In this document: positions 1-7,382 of the stretch, piece by piece
Layout: each line of letters starts with the position of its first letter
Numbering within the stretch: the stretch's first letter is position 1
NCBI GenBank assembly: GCA_049522565.1
Contig: JBEKNT010000039.1
Coordinates: 1-25,891, forward strand
Reading direction: 5' to 3'
Length of the DNA: 25,891 bases
Source of the DNA: JASHVB01 sp049522565
GTDB lineage: Bacteria; Pseudomonadota; Alphaproteobacteria; Acetobacterales; Acetobacteraceae
The notes under the pieces: model-generated
Told to the model about the DNA's origin: nothing
The model's database searches: none
Seen by the model: the letters and a program-made list of their open reading frames with translations, nothing else
Position numbers and translations under genes: made by a program

Positions 1-643
1 AGCCGGCTTCCTGCGCGCGATTCAACCCCCATACGCCCGACGGGACGATGGTAATGCCCGGCACCACGTTGGCTGTCCATTCCTTTGCCGCATCGCCCGC
101 GCTCACGCCGGCGTTGCTGGCGAGCTTCTTGCTCAGGCCCGTCAGCGCGACATTGCATGCGCCGAATATCGTGCCTTTCTCGAGCAATCGGTCAACCGCC
201 ATATCGTCCACCATCAGAACGCCGGGCTTCGGGTGGAGGAATGGATTTTTCACGGCAGGCGCGTTGGTTTCCGGATCGACGATCTTGAGCGACTCACCGA
301 TCTTGTACTTTCTCCACATCTCGCTGTTCAGCGCGATCGGGAACGCTGCGTGGCGCAGAATGACGACCGATGTCGCCGAGCCTGGCGGTGCACTCGTAGC
401 CACGAACGTGTATGCAAATCCCAGCGGGAATCCGCCACTGATGTCATAGGCGTCGACCACCTGGCGATGGCGCCCCTTTAACTTCCCCGGCCAGCGCGAG
501 CCGTCGGAGCCCGGTGTCGCCGTCTCCGCGCTCGACGGCGTGGGAAGCAGCCCCGCGAGCCCGAGTGCCGCCGCACCGGCAAGGCGACCGAAGAGACTTC
601 GGCGTGGCGCCGCATGAGCCGTGTCTGGACTGAGATTGATCAT
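1..643 (-). CDS. Tat-exported DsrE-like protein, 3' end beyond window
   Basis: The reading frame is open from the ATG at 643 to the left edge (214 codons seen; the C-terminus is missing). The start is set by a strong GGAGGAGAGG just upstream. The N-terminus has a twin-arginine signal (PRRSLFGRL, about residues 13-21), a hydrophobic stretch and an AxA-like cleavage region, so export to the periplasm is likely. The mature part has alternating beta/alpha segments and ends in VPSGVWGLNRAQEAG, which I recall from Tat-signalled relatives of the DsrE/DsrF fold. The match is from memory and the function is unproven. It lies downstream of a TsdA-like cytochrome and a TauE-like permease on the same strand, which supports a sulfur-oxidation role. 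A 294-bp gap separates it from the permease gene, so it may have its own promoter. Confidence 0.7.
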   Translation of the reverse strand, partial: MINLSPDTAHAAPRRSLFGRLAGAAALGLAGLLPTPSSAETATPGSDGSRWPGKLKGRHRQVVDAYDISGGFPLGFAYTFVATSAPPGSATSVVILRHAAFPIALNSEMWRKYKIGESLKIVDPETNAPAVKNPFLHPKPGVLMVDDMAVDRLLEKGTIFGACNVALTGLSKKLASNAGVSAGDAAKEWTANVVPGITIVPSGVWGLNRAQEAG

Positions 644-937
644 CCTCTCCTCCATCGTGCTGATCCTTCGTTGTGGTGACTTACGGCTTGGTACTCTACC
701 GGTTTGCCACGGCGCATACTGTTGGCGCTTGTCGCATCCCCCTGACATTCCGGCGGGAGGATAGACCCGCCGCACTTTGTCGGCGATATGGTTCGAGATA
801 AAAACGAATCACTGTACCTGCCCGCCTCGCTTGGTGCAACGCGGAACAAGCCGCCTGCGGCCGATCAAAGCGATGCTCGGCGGCTTCTTCCGATCCGCCT
901 CGTCGGTCGGAACCACCACCGGGCACCATCCTCGCCA
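644..937 (-). promoter_or_regulatory. intergenic region with hairpin and possible promoter
   Basis: There is no convincing gene in this 294-bp gap. Two things are visible on the minus strand. First, an inverted repeat (AAGCCGCC at 848-855 paired with GGCGGCTT at 879-886) could be a weak terminator for the permease gene. Second, TTGCAC, 17 bases, then TACAGT (839 down to 811) resembles a sigma-70 promoter for the DsrE-like gene. Both are weak single-sequence observations. Confidence 0.3.
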
Positions 938-1708
938 TTACGTCAGGCTTCGATACAGCATGTAGGCCGAGACCACGATCAACATGCACCCCAGCACGCG
1001 CGACAGCGTTTGGCGCTGCGTCGAGAGACGTTTCGCGAGACGCGCGCCGATCCATCCGCCGGCCATCCCGCCGGCGATAAACAGCAGCGCGATCGGCCAG
1101 TCCACGAGACCGGAGACGGCATAGTTCGCCGCCGTCATCATCCCGAATGCCCCGACCGCAACCAGCGACGATCCAATGGCAGCGATCGTCGGCATGCCGG
1201 TGCCAAGGATCAGTCCGGGCACCACAAGGAACCCACCGCCGATCCCGTAGAACCCGGCAAGCGTGCCGGCGCCGAGGCCAATCGCCTTGAGTCGCCAGGA
1301 ATTCGCCTGCCTGTCCGCGCCAGGCACCCCGGTGTCGGCCTTGCGCCCGCGCAGCATCAGTAGCGCGATGACCAGCATCAGCAGCGCGAACAGGATCAGC
1401 AGCCGGCGACCGTCCACCACCTTGCCGATCGACGATCCGACGAATGCGCCCACCAGCCCGGCGGCGGCGAAGTTCAGCGCCGGCCGCCAGCGGACATGGT
1501 GCGCGCGCGCATGCGGCACGAGATTGCCGAACGCATTGACCGCGACCGCGAGCGCGCTGGTGCCGATCGCCTGATGCGGGTCCGGCATTCCCACCACATA
1601 GAGCAGCAACGGTACAGCAAGAATCGACCCGCCGCCGCCGACCAAACCAAGCGTGAAGCCAACGATGACGCCGCTGGCGATCGCCCCAGACGTCTGCAAC
1701 GGGTCCAC
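938..1708 (-). CDS. TauE/SafE family permease (sulfite/organosulfonate exporter type)
   Basis: This is a 256-residue integral membrane protein with about seven or eight hydrophobic segments. It shows the family hallmark of two similar halves, each with a glycine-rich loop: GLVGGGGSILAVPLLL near residue 20 and GFYGIGGGFLVVPGLIL near residue 155. TauE/SafE proteins are thought to move sulfite, sulfoacetate or other small anions across the inner membrane; the substrate cannot be read from sequence. The start is a GTG at 1708, chosen because the first transmembrane segment follows at once; its ribosome site is weak. It begins 39 bases after the TsdA-like cytochrome gene on the same strand, so the two probably form one transcript, which suggests export of a sulfur oxyanion. 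Confidence 0.88.
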   Translation of the reverse strand: MDPLQTSGAIASGVIVGFTLGLVGGGGSILAVPLLLYVVGMPDPHQAIGTSALAVAVNAFGNLVPHARAHHVRWRPALNFAAAGLVGAFVGSSIGKVVDGRRLLILFALLMLVIALLMLRGRKADTGVPGADRQANSWRLKAIGLGAGTLAGFYGIGGGFLVVPGLILGTGMPTIAAIGSSLVAVGAFGMMTAANYAVSGLVDWPIALLFIAGGMAGGWIGARLAKRLSTQRQTLSRVLGCMLIVVSAYMLYRSLT

Positions 1709-1747
1709 CTGCCGCCACTTAACCGTGCGACGCCGAAGCCGCGCTTC

Positions 1748-2710
1748 CTAAGCTGCGCGCGTTGCCTTCATCCATTGCTGGATCGGTTGCCACGGCCCGG
1801 TCAGATGTTGCGACGGCGGGAACGGGCCGAGGAAGGGCGGATAGGTCGCGTCCACCGGCTTAAGCGCGCGATCCGGAAAGTCCTGCTCGTTCCCCGGCCG
1901 ATGCGGCCGAGGCTGGCTTGCGATGAATACCGCGACGTCGAACGCATCCTGCGCGCTCATTACGGGATGGGCATAATCGGTGCCGAATGGCATGTTGGCG
2001 CGGATGAAGTTGGCTGCGGTGATCGGCCGCGCCATGCCGGCACCGTCGTTGAAGCTGTCCGGCCCCCACAATGGCGGAAATTGGTAGCGGTGCCGTTGCG
2101 CCGCATCCCCTGGCCCCCAGCGCTGCCCTTGCCCGTCGGCCTGGTGGCACACTGCACAGGTTGCCGCGAACACCTGCGCGCCGTGTTGCGGATTGCTGGC
2201 CGCGGTCGGCAACGGGAGCGGCGGCGCCCCCCGGCCATCGGCGCTGCGCCCGGTCGGCACGCCGGCGCTGACGAACCGGATATACGTGAGCATCGCCTTC
2301 ATCTGCGGGCTGCCGACCGGCATTGCGCGGCCGTTCATGCTGCGCTCCAGACAGCCGTTGATCCGCTCCTCCAGCGACCGCACCTCATTCTCGCGGCCGA
2401 TACACAGCGGAAAGACGCCCCAGACGCCGGCGAGCGGCAACGCAAACTGCCTGGTACCCGCATCCAGATGGCAGTTCTGGCACTCCAGCCCATTGCCGGA
2501 GAAGCGCATCGCCGGATCCGGGGCATCCGGTCCGATCGTCGCCGCAGTGTGCACGATCAGGTCGCGGCCGGTGCGCACCGTCTGGCCGAACGCGTCCATC
2601 GGCAGAGCGTCGACATTGGGAACGGCCCACTCAGCGGCGGACGCACCCGACAGGAGGCCGCCGCAGATCAGCGCGATTATCGGCAGGAGTTTCGGTGCGA
2701 TGCCCGACAC
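1748..2710 (-). CDS. tsdA: TsdA-like dihaem cytochrome c (thiosulfate dehydrogenase family)
   Basis: This is a periplasmic dihaem cytochrome. A signal peptide (about residues 3-26, ending SGASAAE) is followed by two haem sites: CQNCH at 77-81 and CAVCH at 185-189. Cys120 in INGCLERSMNG lies where TsdA enzymes carry the unusual cysteine ligand of haem 1, and Met240 in NMPFG fits as the haem 2 ligand. The C-terminal PPLWGPDSFNDGAGM and SQPRPH stretches are TsdA-like. TsdA enzymes couple two thiosulfate to tetrathionate or work in reverse; the direction is not readable. The frame is open back to 2809, but that adds about 33 basic residues before the signal peptide. The GTG at 2710, with GGGGATGG seven bases upstream, is therefore preferred. 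It leads the minus-strand sulfur module. Confidence 0.82.
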   Translation of the reverse strand: MSGIAPKLLPIIALICGGLLSGASAAEWAVPNVDALPMDAFGQTVRTGRDLIVHTAATIGPDAPDPAMRFSGNGLECQNCHLDAGTRQFALPLAGVWGVFPLCIGRENEVRSLEERINGCLERSMNGRAMPVGSPQMKAMLTYIRFVSAGVPTGRSADGRGAPPLPLPTAASNPQHGAQVFAATCAVCHQADGQGQRWGPGDAAQRHRYQFPPLWGPDSFNDGAGMARPITAANFIRANMPFGTDYAHPVMSAQDAFDVAVFIASQPRPHRPGNEQDFPDRALKPVDATYPPFLGPFPPSQHLTGPWQPIQQWMKATRAA

Positions 2711-3023
2711 AGCGAAGCCATCCCCGTTATCGTGGCGATCTCGCCATGATCTTGCTTTGGCGTCAATCAAATAGCCAAACCTCGAGGGTGCGGATCGGCA
2801 GGCCAGCAACCAGCGATGTGCAATCGTCGGCAGCCCTTCATCCCAGCCTTGTGGTTGGACCCGCGCGCTGCCACCGTAACCGTTTGTTATCCATTACGCT
2901 GCTATAAGCGCGGCGGCTTGGCGACGGGCGACATGACCCTCCCCTGTCCAGCGTAAGCCAGACCGGCGGGCCGGGTTGACCCAGGTCAATGAAACGGCTG
3001 GCTGGGAGCGCCATCAATAGTGT
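2711..3023. other. divergent intergenic region, tsdA-like / pta
   Basis: This 313-base stretch holds no convincing gene. It contains the divergent control regions of the TsdA-like cytochrome gene and the phosphate acetyltransferase gene, with the FNR-type palindrome as the only clear site. The minus-strand reading frame of the cytochrome continues into it as far as 2809, but the encoded residues do not look like part of an exported protein. Confidence 0.5.
2976..2989. promoter_or_regulatory. FNR/FixK-type box
   Basis: The sequence TTGACCCAGGTCAA is a perfect inverted repeat with a four-base centre. It fits the TTGA-N6-TCAA pattern of FNR/FixK-family oxygen- or redox-responsive activators. 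It lies 34 bases upstream of the ATG at 3024 of the phosphate acetyltransferase gene, and about 265 bases from the divergent cytochrome start. A class II site centred near -41.5 would put transcription start close to 3024. It may therefore make fermentative or microaerobic expression of the plus-strand gene depend on an FNR-like protein. Confidence 0.6.
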
Positions 3024-4013
3024 ATGAAACATACCTTCGCAGGACTGGAACCGATCGAGATGGATGGCGGCGCAGCCGTTGGCCGTGAGAAATATCAGCG
3101 CCTGTTGGCGATGGCGCGCCGCCTGCCGCCGGTCGTCACCGCCGTGGTGCATCCGTGCGACGCGGTGTCGCTCGCTGGCGCGGTGGAGGCATACCGGCTC
3201 GGCCTGATCGCACCGATCCTGGTCGCCCCGCCCGCACGGCTCGCAGAACTCGCCCGGCAAAACAACATCGACATCTCGGATCTTCCGCTCGTCGCCTCGG
3301 AACACAGCCACGATTCAGCGGAAAAGGCCGTCGCCCTGGTGCGCGAAGCGAAGGCCGAGGCCCTGATGAAGGGCAGCCTGCACACCGACGAACTGATGGC
3401 CGCGGTGGTCGCCCACGGCAGCGGCATGCGCACGGCACGCCGCATCAGCCATTGCTTCATCATGGACGTGCCCGGTCACGCCGCGCCGCTGATCATCACC
3501 GACGCCGCGGTGAACATCGCGCCCACGCTGGAGGACAAGGTCGACATCGTACAGAACGCGATCGACCTCGCCCATGCACTTGGCATCGAGCAACCTCTGG
3601 TGGCAATCCTGTCGGCAATGGAGACGGTGAACCCGAAAGTGCCCTCCACCATCGAGGCCGCCGCCCTGTGCAAGATGGCGGATCGCGGCCAGATCACCGG
3701 CGGGGTGCTCGATGGGCCGCTGGCGCTGGACAACGCGATCAGCCGGGACGCTGCGGCGATCAAGCACATCGTCTCGCCGGTGGCAGGGCGCGCCAACATC
3801 CTGGTCGTGCCGGACCTCGAGGCCGGCAACATGCTGGCGAAGAGCCTGTCGTTCCTGGCGGGGGCGGAAAGCGCCGGCATTGTGCTGGGCGCGCGCGTGC
3901 CGATCATCCTGACCAGCCGGGCGGACACGCTGATCTCGCGCATCGGTTCCTGCGCGGTGGCCTCGCTGGTGGCAGCACGACGACGGCAAATCGCCGAGGG
4001 CGTGATCCGGTAG
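3024..4013 (+). CDS. pta: phosphate acetyl/butyryltransferase
   Basis: The 329-residue product is a short phosphotransacetylase of the PTA_PTB family, which exchanges acetyl (or another acyl) between CoA and phosphate in the cytoplasm. Family signatures are plentiful: VVHPCDAVSLAGAVEA near residue 35, EALMKGSLHTDELM near 113, PLIITDAAVNIAP near 153, and the C-terminal VVPDLEAGNMLAKSL and GARVPIILTSRAD. Length and order match the stand-alone enzymes that often pair with acetate or propionate kinase and an enoyl reductase; no such partner is next to it here. The start at 3024 gives the longest protein. The in-frame ATG at 3060 is a real alternative, since an FNR-type box at 2976-2989 would place transcription start near 3024. 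Preference for acetyl over longer acyl groups is unknown. Confidence 0.9.
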   Translation: MKHTFAGLEPIEMDGGAAVGREKYQRLLAMARRLPPVVTAVVHPCDAVSLAGAVEAYRLGLIAPILVAPPARLAELARQNNIDISDLPLVASEHSHDSAEKAVALVREAKAEALMKGSLHTDELMAAVVAHGSGMRTARRISHCFIMDVPGHAAPLIITDAAVNIAPTLEDKVDIVQNAIDLAHALGIEQPLVAILSAMETVNPKVPSTIEAAALCKMADRGQITGGVLDGPLALDNAISRDAAAIKHIVSPVAGRANILVVPDLEAGNMLAKSLSFLAGAESAGIVLGARVPIILTSRADTLISRIGSCAVASLVAARRRQIAEGVIR

Positions 4014-4106
4014 TTCAACTTCTCCCAAGCACCGGCTGAAGCTGCGAAGCGGACCGACTCGGTCGGATGGCGACGCGAACCGGCCATGGGCGGCGCGGCT
4101 AAAGGT

Positions 4107-4181
4107 GCCGCGGGGCGACCTGATAACCCTCGGTGCTTCGCACCATCGACCTCTCCTGCGCTTGCGGGTGAGGTTATCAGG
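4107..4181. repeat. palindromic intergenic repeat, family 1 (degenerate copy)
   Basis: This is a diverged member of the family seen again at 15603-15691, 17616-17760, 22493-22529 and 25554-25627. It keeps the GCGGGGCGACC block, then the CTTCGC core, then a CTCTCC...GGGTGAG hairpin. Its ends form an inverted repeat of their own (CCTGATAACC at 4119-4128 with GGTTATCAGG at 4172-4181). The stop codon of the leftward small basic protein gene (4179-4177) lies inside the repeat. Confidence 0.7.
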
Positions 4182-4515
4182 GGCCGAGGCGGCGGCGCGC
4201 CTTGCGCGATTCCAGCTCCTTTCGGGCGCGTTCGATCATCAGCGCAGTGCCGCGGCGCGGCGCGTTGAACCGTACGCGAGCCCTGGCGTGCATGCTTTCG
4301 ATGACGCCAAGCAGGTCCTCGGCGGACGCCAGGTCGCCGCGTTGCAAGGCGGCGCGGAACACATCCTCGACCGCATCCTCCAGCCGGCGCCGCAACCAAT
4401 TCTGCACCTGGTATGGCGGGGCAGAAGGCGCCGCCTGATTCTTCTCTCCGAGCGGGGTCAGTTTGACGCCCCCGCCAAGGCCAAAGGACATCCGCCGCAT
4501 AAGCGCCTCCGCCAT
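4177..4515 (-). CDS. small basic protein, unknown function, coupled to XRE regulator
   Basis: This is a predicted 112-residue protein that I do not recognise. The first 35 residues are glycine- and proline-rich. The rest is predicted helical and charged (VQNWLRRRLEDAVEDVFRAA, then a basic tail ending ESRKARRRLGP). The ATG at 4515 shares one base with the stop of the upstream XRE gene (TGATG), which points to translational coupling; the ATGs at 4500 and 4491 are alternatives. Its stop lies in a palindromic repeat, so the natural C-terminus may have been altered by repeat insertion. It could be an accessory factor for the regulator. It does not resemble a known toxin. Confidence 0.6.
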   Translation of the reverse strand: MAEALMRRMSFGLGGGVKLTPLGEKNQAAPSAPPYQVQNWLRRRLEDAVEDVFRAALQRGDLASAEDLLGVIESMHARARVRFNAPRRGTALMIERARKELESRKARRRLGP

Positions 4516-4847
4516 CAGCGTTTGGCTAACCGGCGGGCGGTACGCAACAGGAGTTGGCGGTCTTCCGGCGCACATTCGCGATACAGCCGCAGCAGGGCCA
4601 GTTCGTCCCCGGTGCCGGCCTGCATGTTCGCGCGCTTTTCGCGCCCGTGGGTAAGGTGTTCGATCCCGACGGAGAGCACCTCGGCTATGCGCGAGAGGTT
4701 GCCGGTGAGCTGACCGGCACGTCCGGTCTCCCACTGCGCCACCGCACTGCGCGAAACGCCAACGGCCTCCGCCAATTGCTCCTGGGTCCAGCCGCGCTCC
4801 TGCCGCGCGGCACGTATCCGTTCGCCGATCTGTACCGGGTCGCTCAT
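4515..4847 (-). CDS. XRE-family helix-turn-helix regulator
   Basis: The 110-residue protein has an N-terminal Cro/C1-type DNA-binding domain at residues 5-65: IGERIRAARQERGWTQEQLA, then the recognition helix VSRSAVAQWETGR, then LSRIAEVLSVGIEHL. The C-terminal 40 residues (LLRLYRECAPEDRQLLLRTARRL) form a helix pair seen in many small phage-like repressors. The start at 4847 is preceded by AAGGGCGG; the frame is open further upstream, but that part is not conserved-looking. The gene is divergent from the AsnC-like gene at 5056. The palindrome at 4989-5012 between them is a good candidate operator, so autoregulation and control of the plus-strand cluster are likely by inference. Confidence 0.85.
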   Translation of the reverse strand: MSDPVQIGERIRAARQERGWTQEQLAEAVGVSRSAVAQWETGRAGQLTGNLSRIAEVLSVGIEHLTHGREKRANMQAGTGDELALLRLYRECAPEDRQLLLRTARRLAKR

Positions 4848-4988
4848 GCCGCCCTTGTAAGTCAGTTCCGCTAACCAGGGAAGCAGAATTGCACGTTGCC
4901 AGGGCGGCTCGGCGGGCCCGTGCTCGCCACGCACCGGATGGCACTCCGCCACCTGCGGCCAGAATTCACCTCGCAGCATGTTATTTCT

Positions 4989-5012
4989 GTTGACGTATAA
5001 TGTCATTTCAAC
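4989..5012. promoter_or_regulatory. nested palindromic operator over a TATAAT box
   Basis: GTTGA at 4989-4993 pairs with TCAAC at 5008-5012. Inside it TGAC (4991-4994) pairs with GTCA (5002-5005). A perfect TATAAT lies within at 4996-5001. The site is in the AT-rich spot between the divergent XRE and AsnC-like genes, so binding of the XRE protein here could block the rightward promoter. I found no matching -35 at the ideal distance. Confidence 0.5.
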
Positions 5013-5055
5013 TAACTTACCGGCTTCCCTGCACCCCCTGGAGCACCCTGTCCCC

Positions 5056-5346
5056 ATGTCACGCAAAATCGCCTGGACCGATGCCCAGGATGCCCAAATC
5101 CGCCGGCGGCGCAGCGAAGGCGCAAACTGGGAGGCGATCGCCGCTGACCTGGCGCTGACGCTATGGGCGGTGACCGAGCGCGGCCGCCGCATCGGCGCCG
5201 GCCGCCTGCCAGTCGAGTTCGTCCCCGCACCCGACGACCCGCAGCGCGAGCCGTTGCCGGCCGGCCATCCAACGAGCTGGGACGCCATCAACGCAGGCAC
5301 CGTGCTGGAGGGCGAGCCTTGCCCGTTGCGGTTCTTCCGCCGCTGA
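5056..5346 (+). CDS. AsnC-like helix-turn-helix protein
   Basis: The 96-residue product begins with a short DNA-binding-like region: WTDAQDAQIRRRRSEGANWEAIAADLALTLWAVTERGRRIGA, residues 6-47, in which tryptophans and a helix-turn-helix pattern are visible. A proline-rich tail follows (VPAPDDP, PAGHPTSWDAINAGTVLEG). I recall similar small proteins annotated AsnC family in Acetobacteraceae, although the ligand-binding RAM domain of true AsnC/Lrp regulators is absent. The ATG at 5056 is chosen because the preceding 26 codons from 4978 run through the AT-rich operator and look non-coding. It opens a run of four same-strand genes. Confidence 0.75.
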   Translation: MSRKIAWTDAQDAQIRRRRSEGANWEAIAADLALTLWAVTERGRRIGAGRLPVEFVPAPDDPQREPLPAGHPTSWDAINAGTVLEGEPCPLRFFRR

Positions 5347-5397
5347 CCCTCGCCCTCCGCATCTCGCCTCACCGCATCCAGCGAGGAGCCTCGCGCC

Positions 5398-5880
5398 ATG
5401 GTCGCTGCCACCAAAGACGCCGCCGCCCAGCCCACCTATCGTCCGGCGCACGTAGACACGCCGGACGGGCAGCCGGTTGACGCGGACTTCGTGATCTACC
5501 GGCTGGAAGAGGCCGGCGCGACGCTGCTGGCACTGCCCGGCACCGGCTGGACCACCAAGCTGCGCACCTCCAACATCGAGATCGTCCGCACCGCGCTGGA
5601 GAGCTACGGCTGGACCGAGGCGCGCATCCGCCCGCCGGTCCCGTCGGCGGAGAAGATCACCCGCATGGACGAGGCGATGGGCTGGATCGGGGTGATCCCG
5701 CTGGACCGCTACGTGCTGCGCCGCATCGTCGGCGCGCGTAGCCTGGTGCATCCGATCACTGATCGCCGCCTATTTCCCTGGCGACGGCTCGCCGCAGCGC
5801 TCGGTGCGGACCACAAGGCGGTGCAGCGCTGGCATGCGCAAGGCATCGACATGATCGTCGCTGCGCTGAACCGGGCGTGA
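5398..5880 (+). CDS. DUF6362-type protein
   Basis: The product has 160 residues. The central and C-terminal parts (IVRTALESYGWTEARIRPP, ITRMDEAMGWIGVI, then a predicted helix-turn-helix with WRRLAAALGADHKAVQRWHAQGID) match what I remember of DUF6362, a family found in alphaproteobacterial chromosomes and prophages with an apparent DNA-binding C-terminus. The function is unknown. A strong GAGGAG lies nine bases before the ATG. The gene starts 51 bases after the AsnC-like gene and 24 bases separate it from the lipoprotein gene, so one transcript is likely. Confidence 0.72.
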   Translation: MVAATKDAAAQPTYRPAHVDTPDGQPVDADFVIYRLEEAGATLLALPGTGWTTKLRTSNIEIVRTALESYGWTEARIRPPVPSAEKITRMDEAMGWIGVIPLDRYVLRRIVGARSLVHPITDRRLFPWRRLAAALGADHKAVQRWHAQGIDMIVAALNRA

Positions 5881-5904
5881 CCGACAGACGGCGGAGGAAA
5901 TGCC

Positions 5905-6909
5905 ATGACGGGAAGCCGGCCTCTGGCGCTGCTGCTGGGAATGATCGCGCTGTCTGCGTGTTCTCCGTACGCCTACAACCAGGAGATCGCCAGCTTCAGC
6001 ACCGGTGTCGACGCCGTCGTTGCGAGCTATCGGACCGGCCAACAGGCGGTCGGTGCCATCGTTCTGCACCAACAGCAGGCCGCCGATGCCGCGGCTCGAA
6101 CGCGATTGCTCCTGTTGCCGGGGTGCGACCAAACCGACCCGAGCGGCTCTCCCCCCCAGTTGCCCGACTGCGCCGTTGTGGCGTTCAAAGGGCAAGCCGT
6201 TCCGGCGCCAACTGCGGTGCAACAGAACCTGGCGGATGCGGCGCCGGCGTTCAACGCGCTCCAGGAGTACGCCACGGCATTGGCGGCGGTGACCGCCTCC
6301 AACGACGTAACAGCGCTGAATCAGGCCGCGCAGGGTCTGGCCACAGCGGCCGGCGGAATGGCCCGAACGGCCGCGAAACTGACGCCAAAAGCGGCGCCAG
6401 CCAGTTCCCTGGTCGCGCCGGCGGGCAGCCTGATCCTGCAGGCAGTTGCCATCGCTCTCGATCAGCGCCGCCTGGCGGCGCTACGCAAGGCGGTCCCGGC
6501 AATGGACCCCACTGTGCAAGTGCTCGGGCGGACGCTCCAGGGCGCGTTGGCCGACATCCGGGCGCAGCAATTGCTGTTACTGGGGCATGAACTGCGCAGC
6601 GCTGCCGAGCCGCTGGAGGTCCCCGCCGTCGGCAAGCTGAGTGTCGCCGACTACCAGAGCAAGCTCGCGGCCGTGCAGGCCGGGATCGCGGCGTTCAACC
6701 AGGCTCGCGCCGCCGATCCGGCCGCAACCGTCACAGCGATGGTGAATGCCCATCACCAACTGACGCTGGCGCTGCAAGCCAATGCCGGACAGGGGATGGC
6801 GGTGCTGACCGGCGTGCAGACCTTCGCCACCGCGGCCGAGACGTTGAAAACCGCGATCGGGGCCGCTGCCGGCGTCATGGCCAAGGCGCCGGACGCCGCC
6901 AGGAAGTGA
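5905..6909 (+). CDS. predicted lipoprotein, helical, unknown function
   Basis: The 334-residue protein has a clear lipoprotein signal peptide: hydrophobic residues 7-18 followed by the lipobox LSAC with Cys19. Ser follows the cysteine, so outer-membrane sorting would be expected. The rest is rich in alanine and glutamine and predicted almost wholly helical, with heptad-like stretches; two cysteines (in LLPGCDQTD and LPDCAVVAF) may form a disulfide. I recognise no family. The start is fixed by GGAGGAA six bases upstream. It sits 24 bases after the DUF6362 gene and 49 bases before the next small gene. Long helical lipoproteins can scaffold envelope structures, but nothing here shows that directly. 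Confidence 0.82.
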   Translation: MTGSRPLALLLGMIALSACSPYAYNQEIASFSTGVDAVVASYRTGQQAVGAIVLHQQQAADAAARTRLLLLPGCDQTDPSGSPPQLPDCAVVAFKGQAVPAPTAVQQNLADAAPAFNALQEYATALAAVTASNDVTALNQAAQGLATAAGGMARTAAKLTPKAAPASSLVAPAGSLILQAVAIALDQRRLAALRKAVPAMDPTVQVLGRTLQGALADIRAQQLLLLGHELRSAAEPLEVPAVGKLSVADYQSKLAAVQAGIAAFNQARAADPAATVTAMVNAHHQLTLALQANAGQGMAVLTGVQTFATAAETLKTAIGAAAGVMAKAPDAARK

Positions 6910-6958
6910 CGACAAGCCAGCCGGACTCTGACAACAACCGCTAGCCCGGGAGGGTATC

Positions 6959-7306
6959 ATGGCACAGGTGAATCCGAACGAGGTTGCCACGGCCGGCATC
7001 CAGGTCCTGCAAGCTGCCATCGCCGAACTGGACGCGTTGAAGCAGCAGCCGGACCCCGATCTTGGGCGGATCGATGCGTGGATCGACGCGTTGCAGGCCC
7101 GGCAGGCCACCTTGCGCGATCAGGTGTTGCGCACGATCGAGGCCTCCCCTGACAACCGGCAGGCAATCGCGGCGATGACGACGACCGCCGCCAGCCTGAA
7201 AGCCGAGGCCGCGGCCATGCAAGCCACGGCCGCGGACCTCACCAGCGTGGCGAAGGTCGTGACGGCCGCGACAGCGCTGGTTGCCGCGCTCGCGCCCTTC
7301 ATCTGA
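6959..7306 (+). CDS. small alanine-rich helical protein, unknown function
   Basis: The 115-residue protein has no recognised family. Residues 1-85 are predicted to form amphipathic helices (ATAGIQVLQAAIAELDALKQ, DAWIDALQARQATLRDQVL). The C-terminal stretch VAKVVTAATALVAALAPFI could be a weak membrane anchor or a hydrophobic packing helix. No signal peptide is visible. GGGAGG is well placed before the ATG. Composition resembles the preceding lipoprotein, which may be its partner in the envelope by inference. Confidence 0.78.
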   Translation: MAQVNPNEVATAGIQVLQAAIAELDALKQQPDPDLGRIDAWIDALQARQATLRDQVLRTIEASPDNRQAIAAMTTTAASLKAEAAAMQATAADLTSVAKVVTAATALVAALAPFI

Positions 7307-7382
7307 ACGGCACTGCGTGCGGATGATCGATCGTGTGTGGCGCGGGGCAAGTCAGGCGAAGACCGCAACACGGGGCGGCAAA

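Noticed and set aside
4177..4847. XRE gene plus small gene as a toxin-antitoxin pair
   Set aside because: The order and coupling are suggestive, but the small protein shows no RelE, HigB, HicA or PIN-like features.
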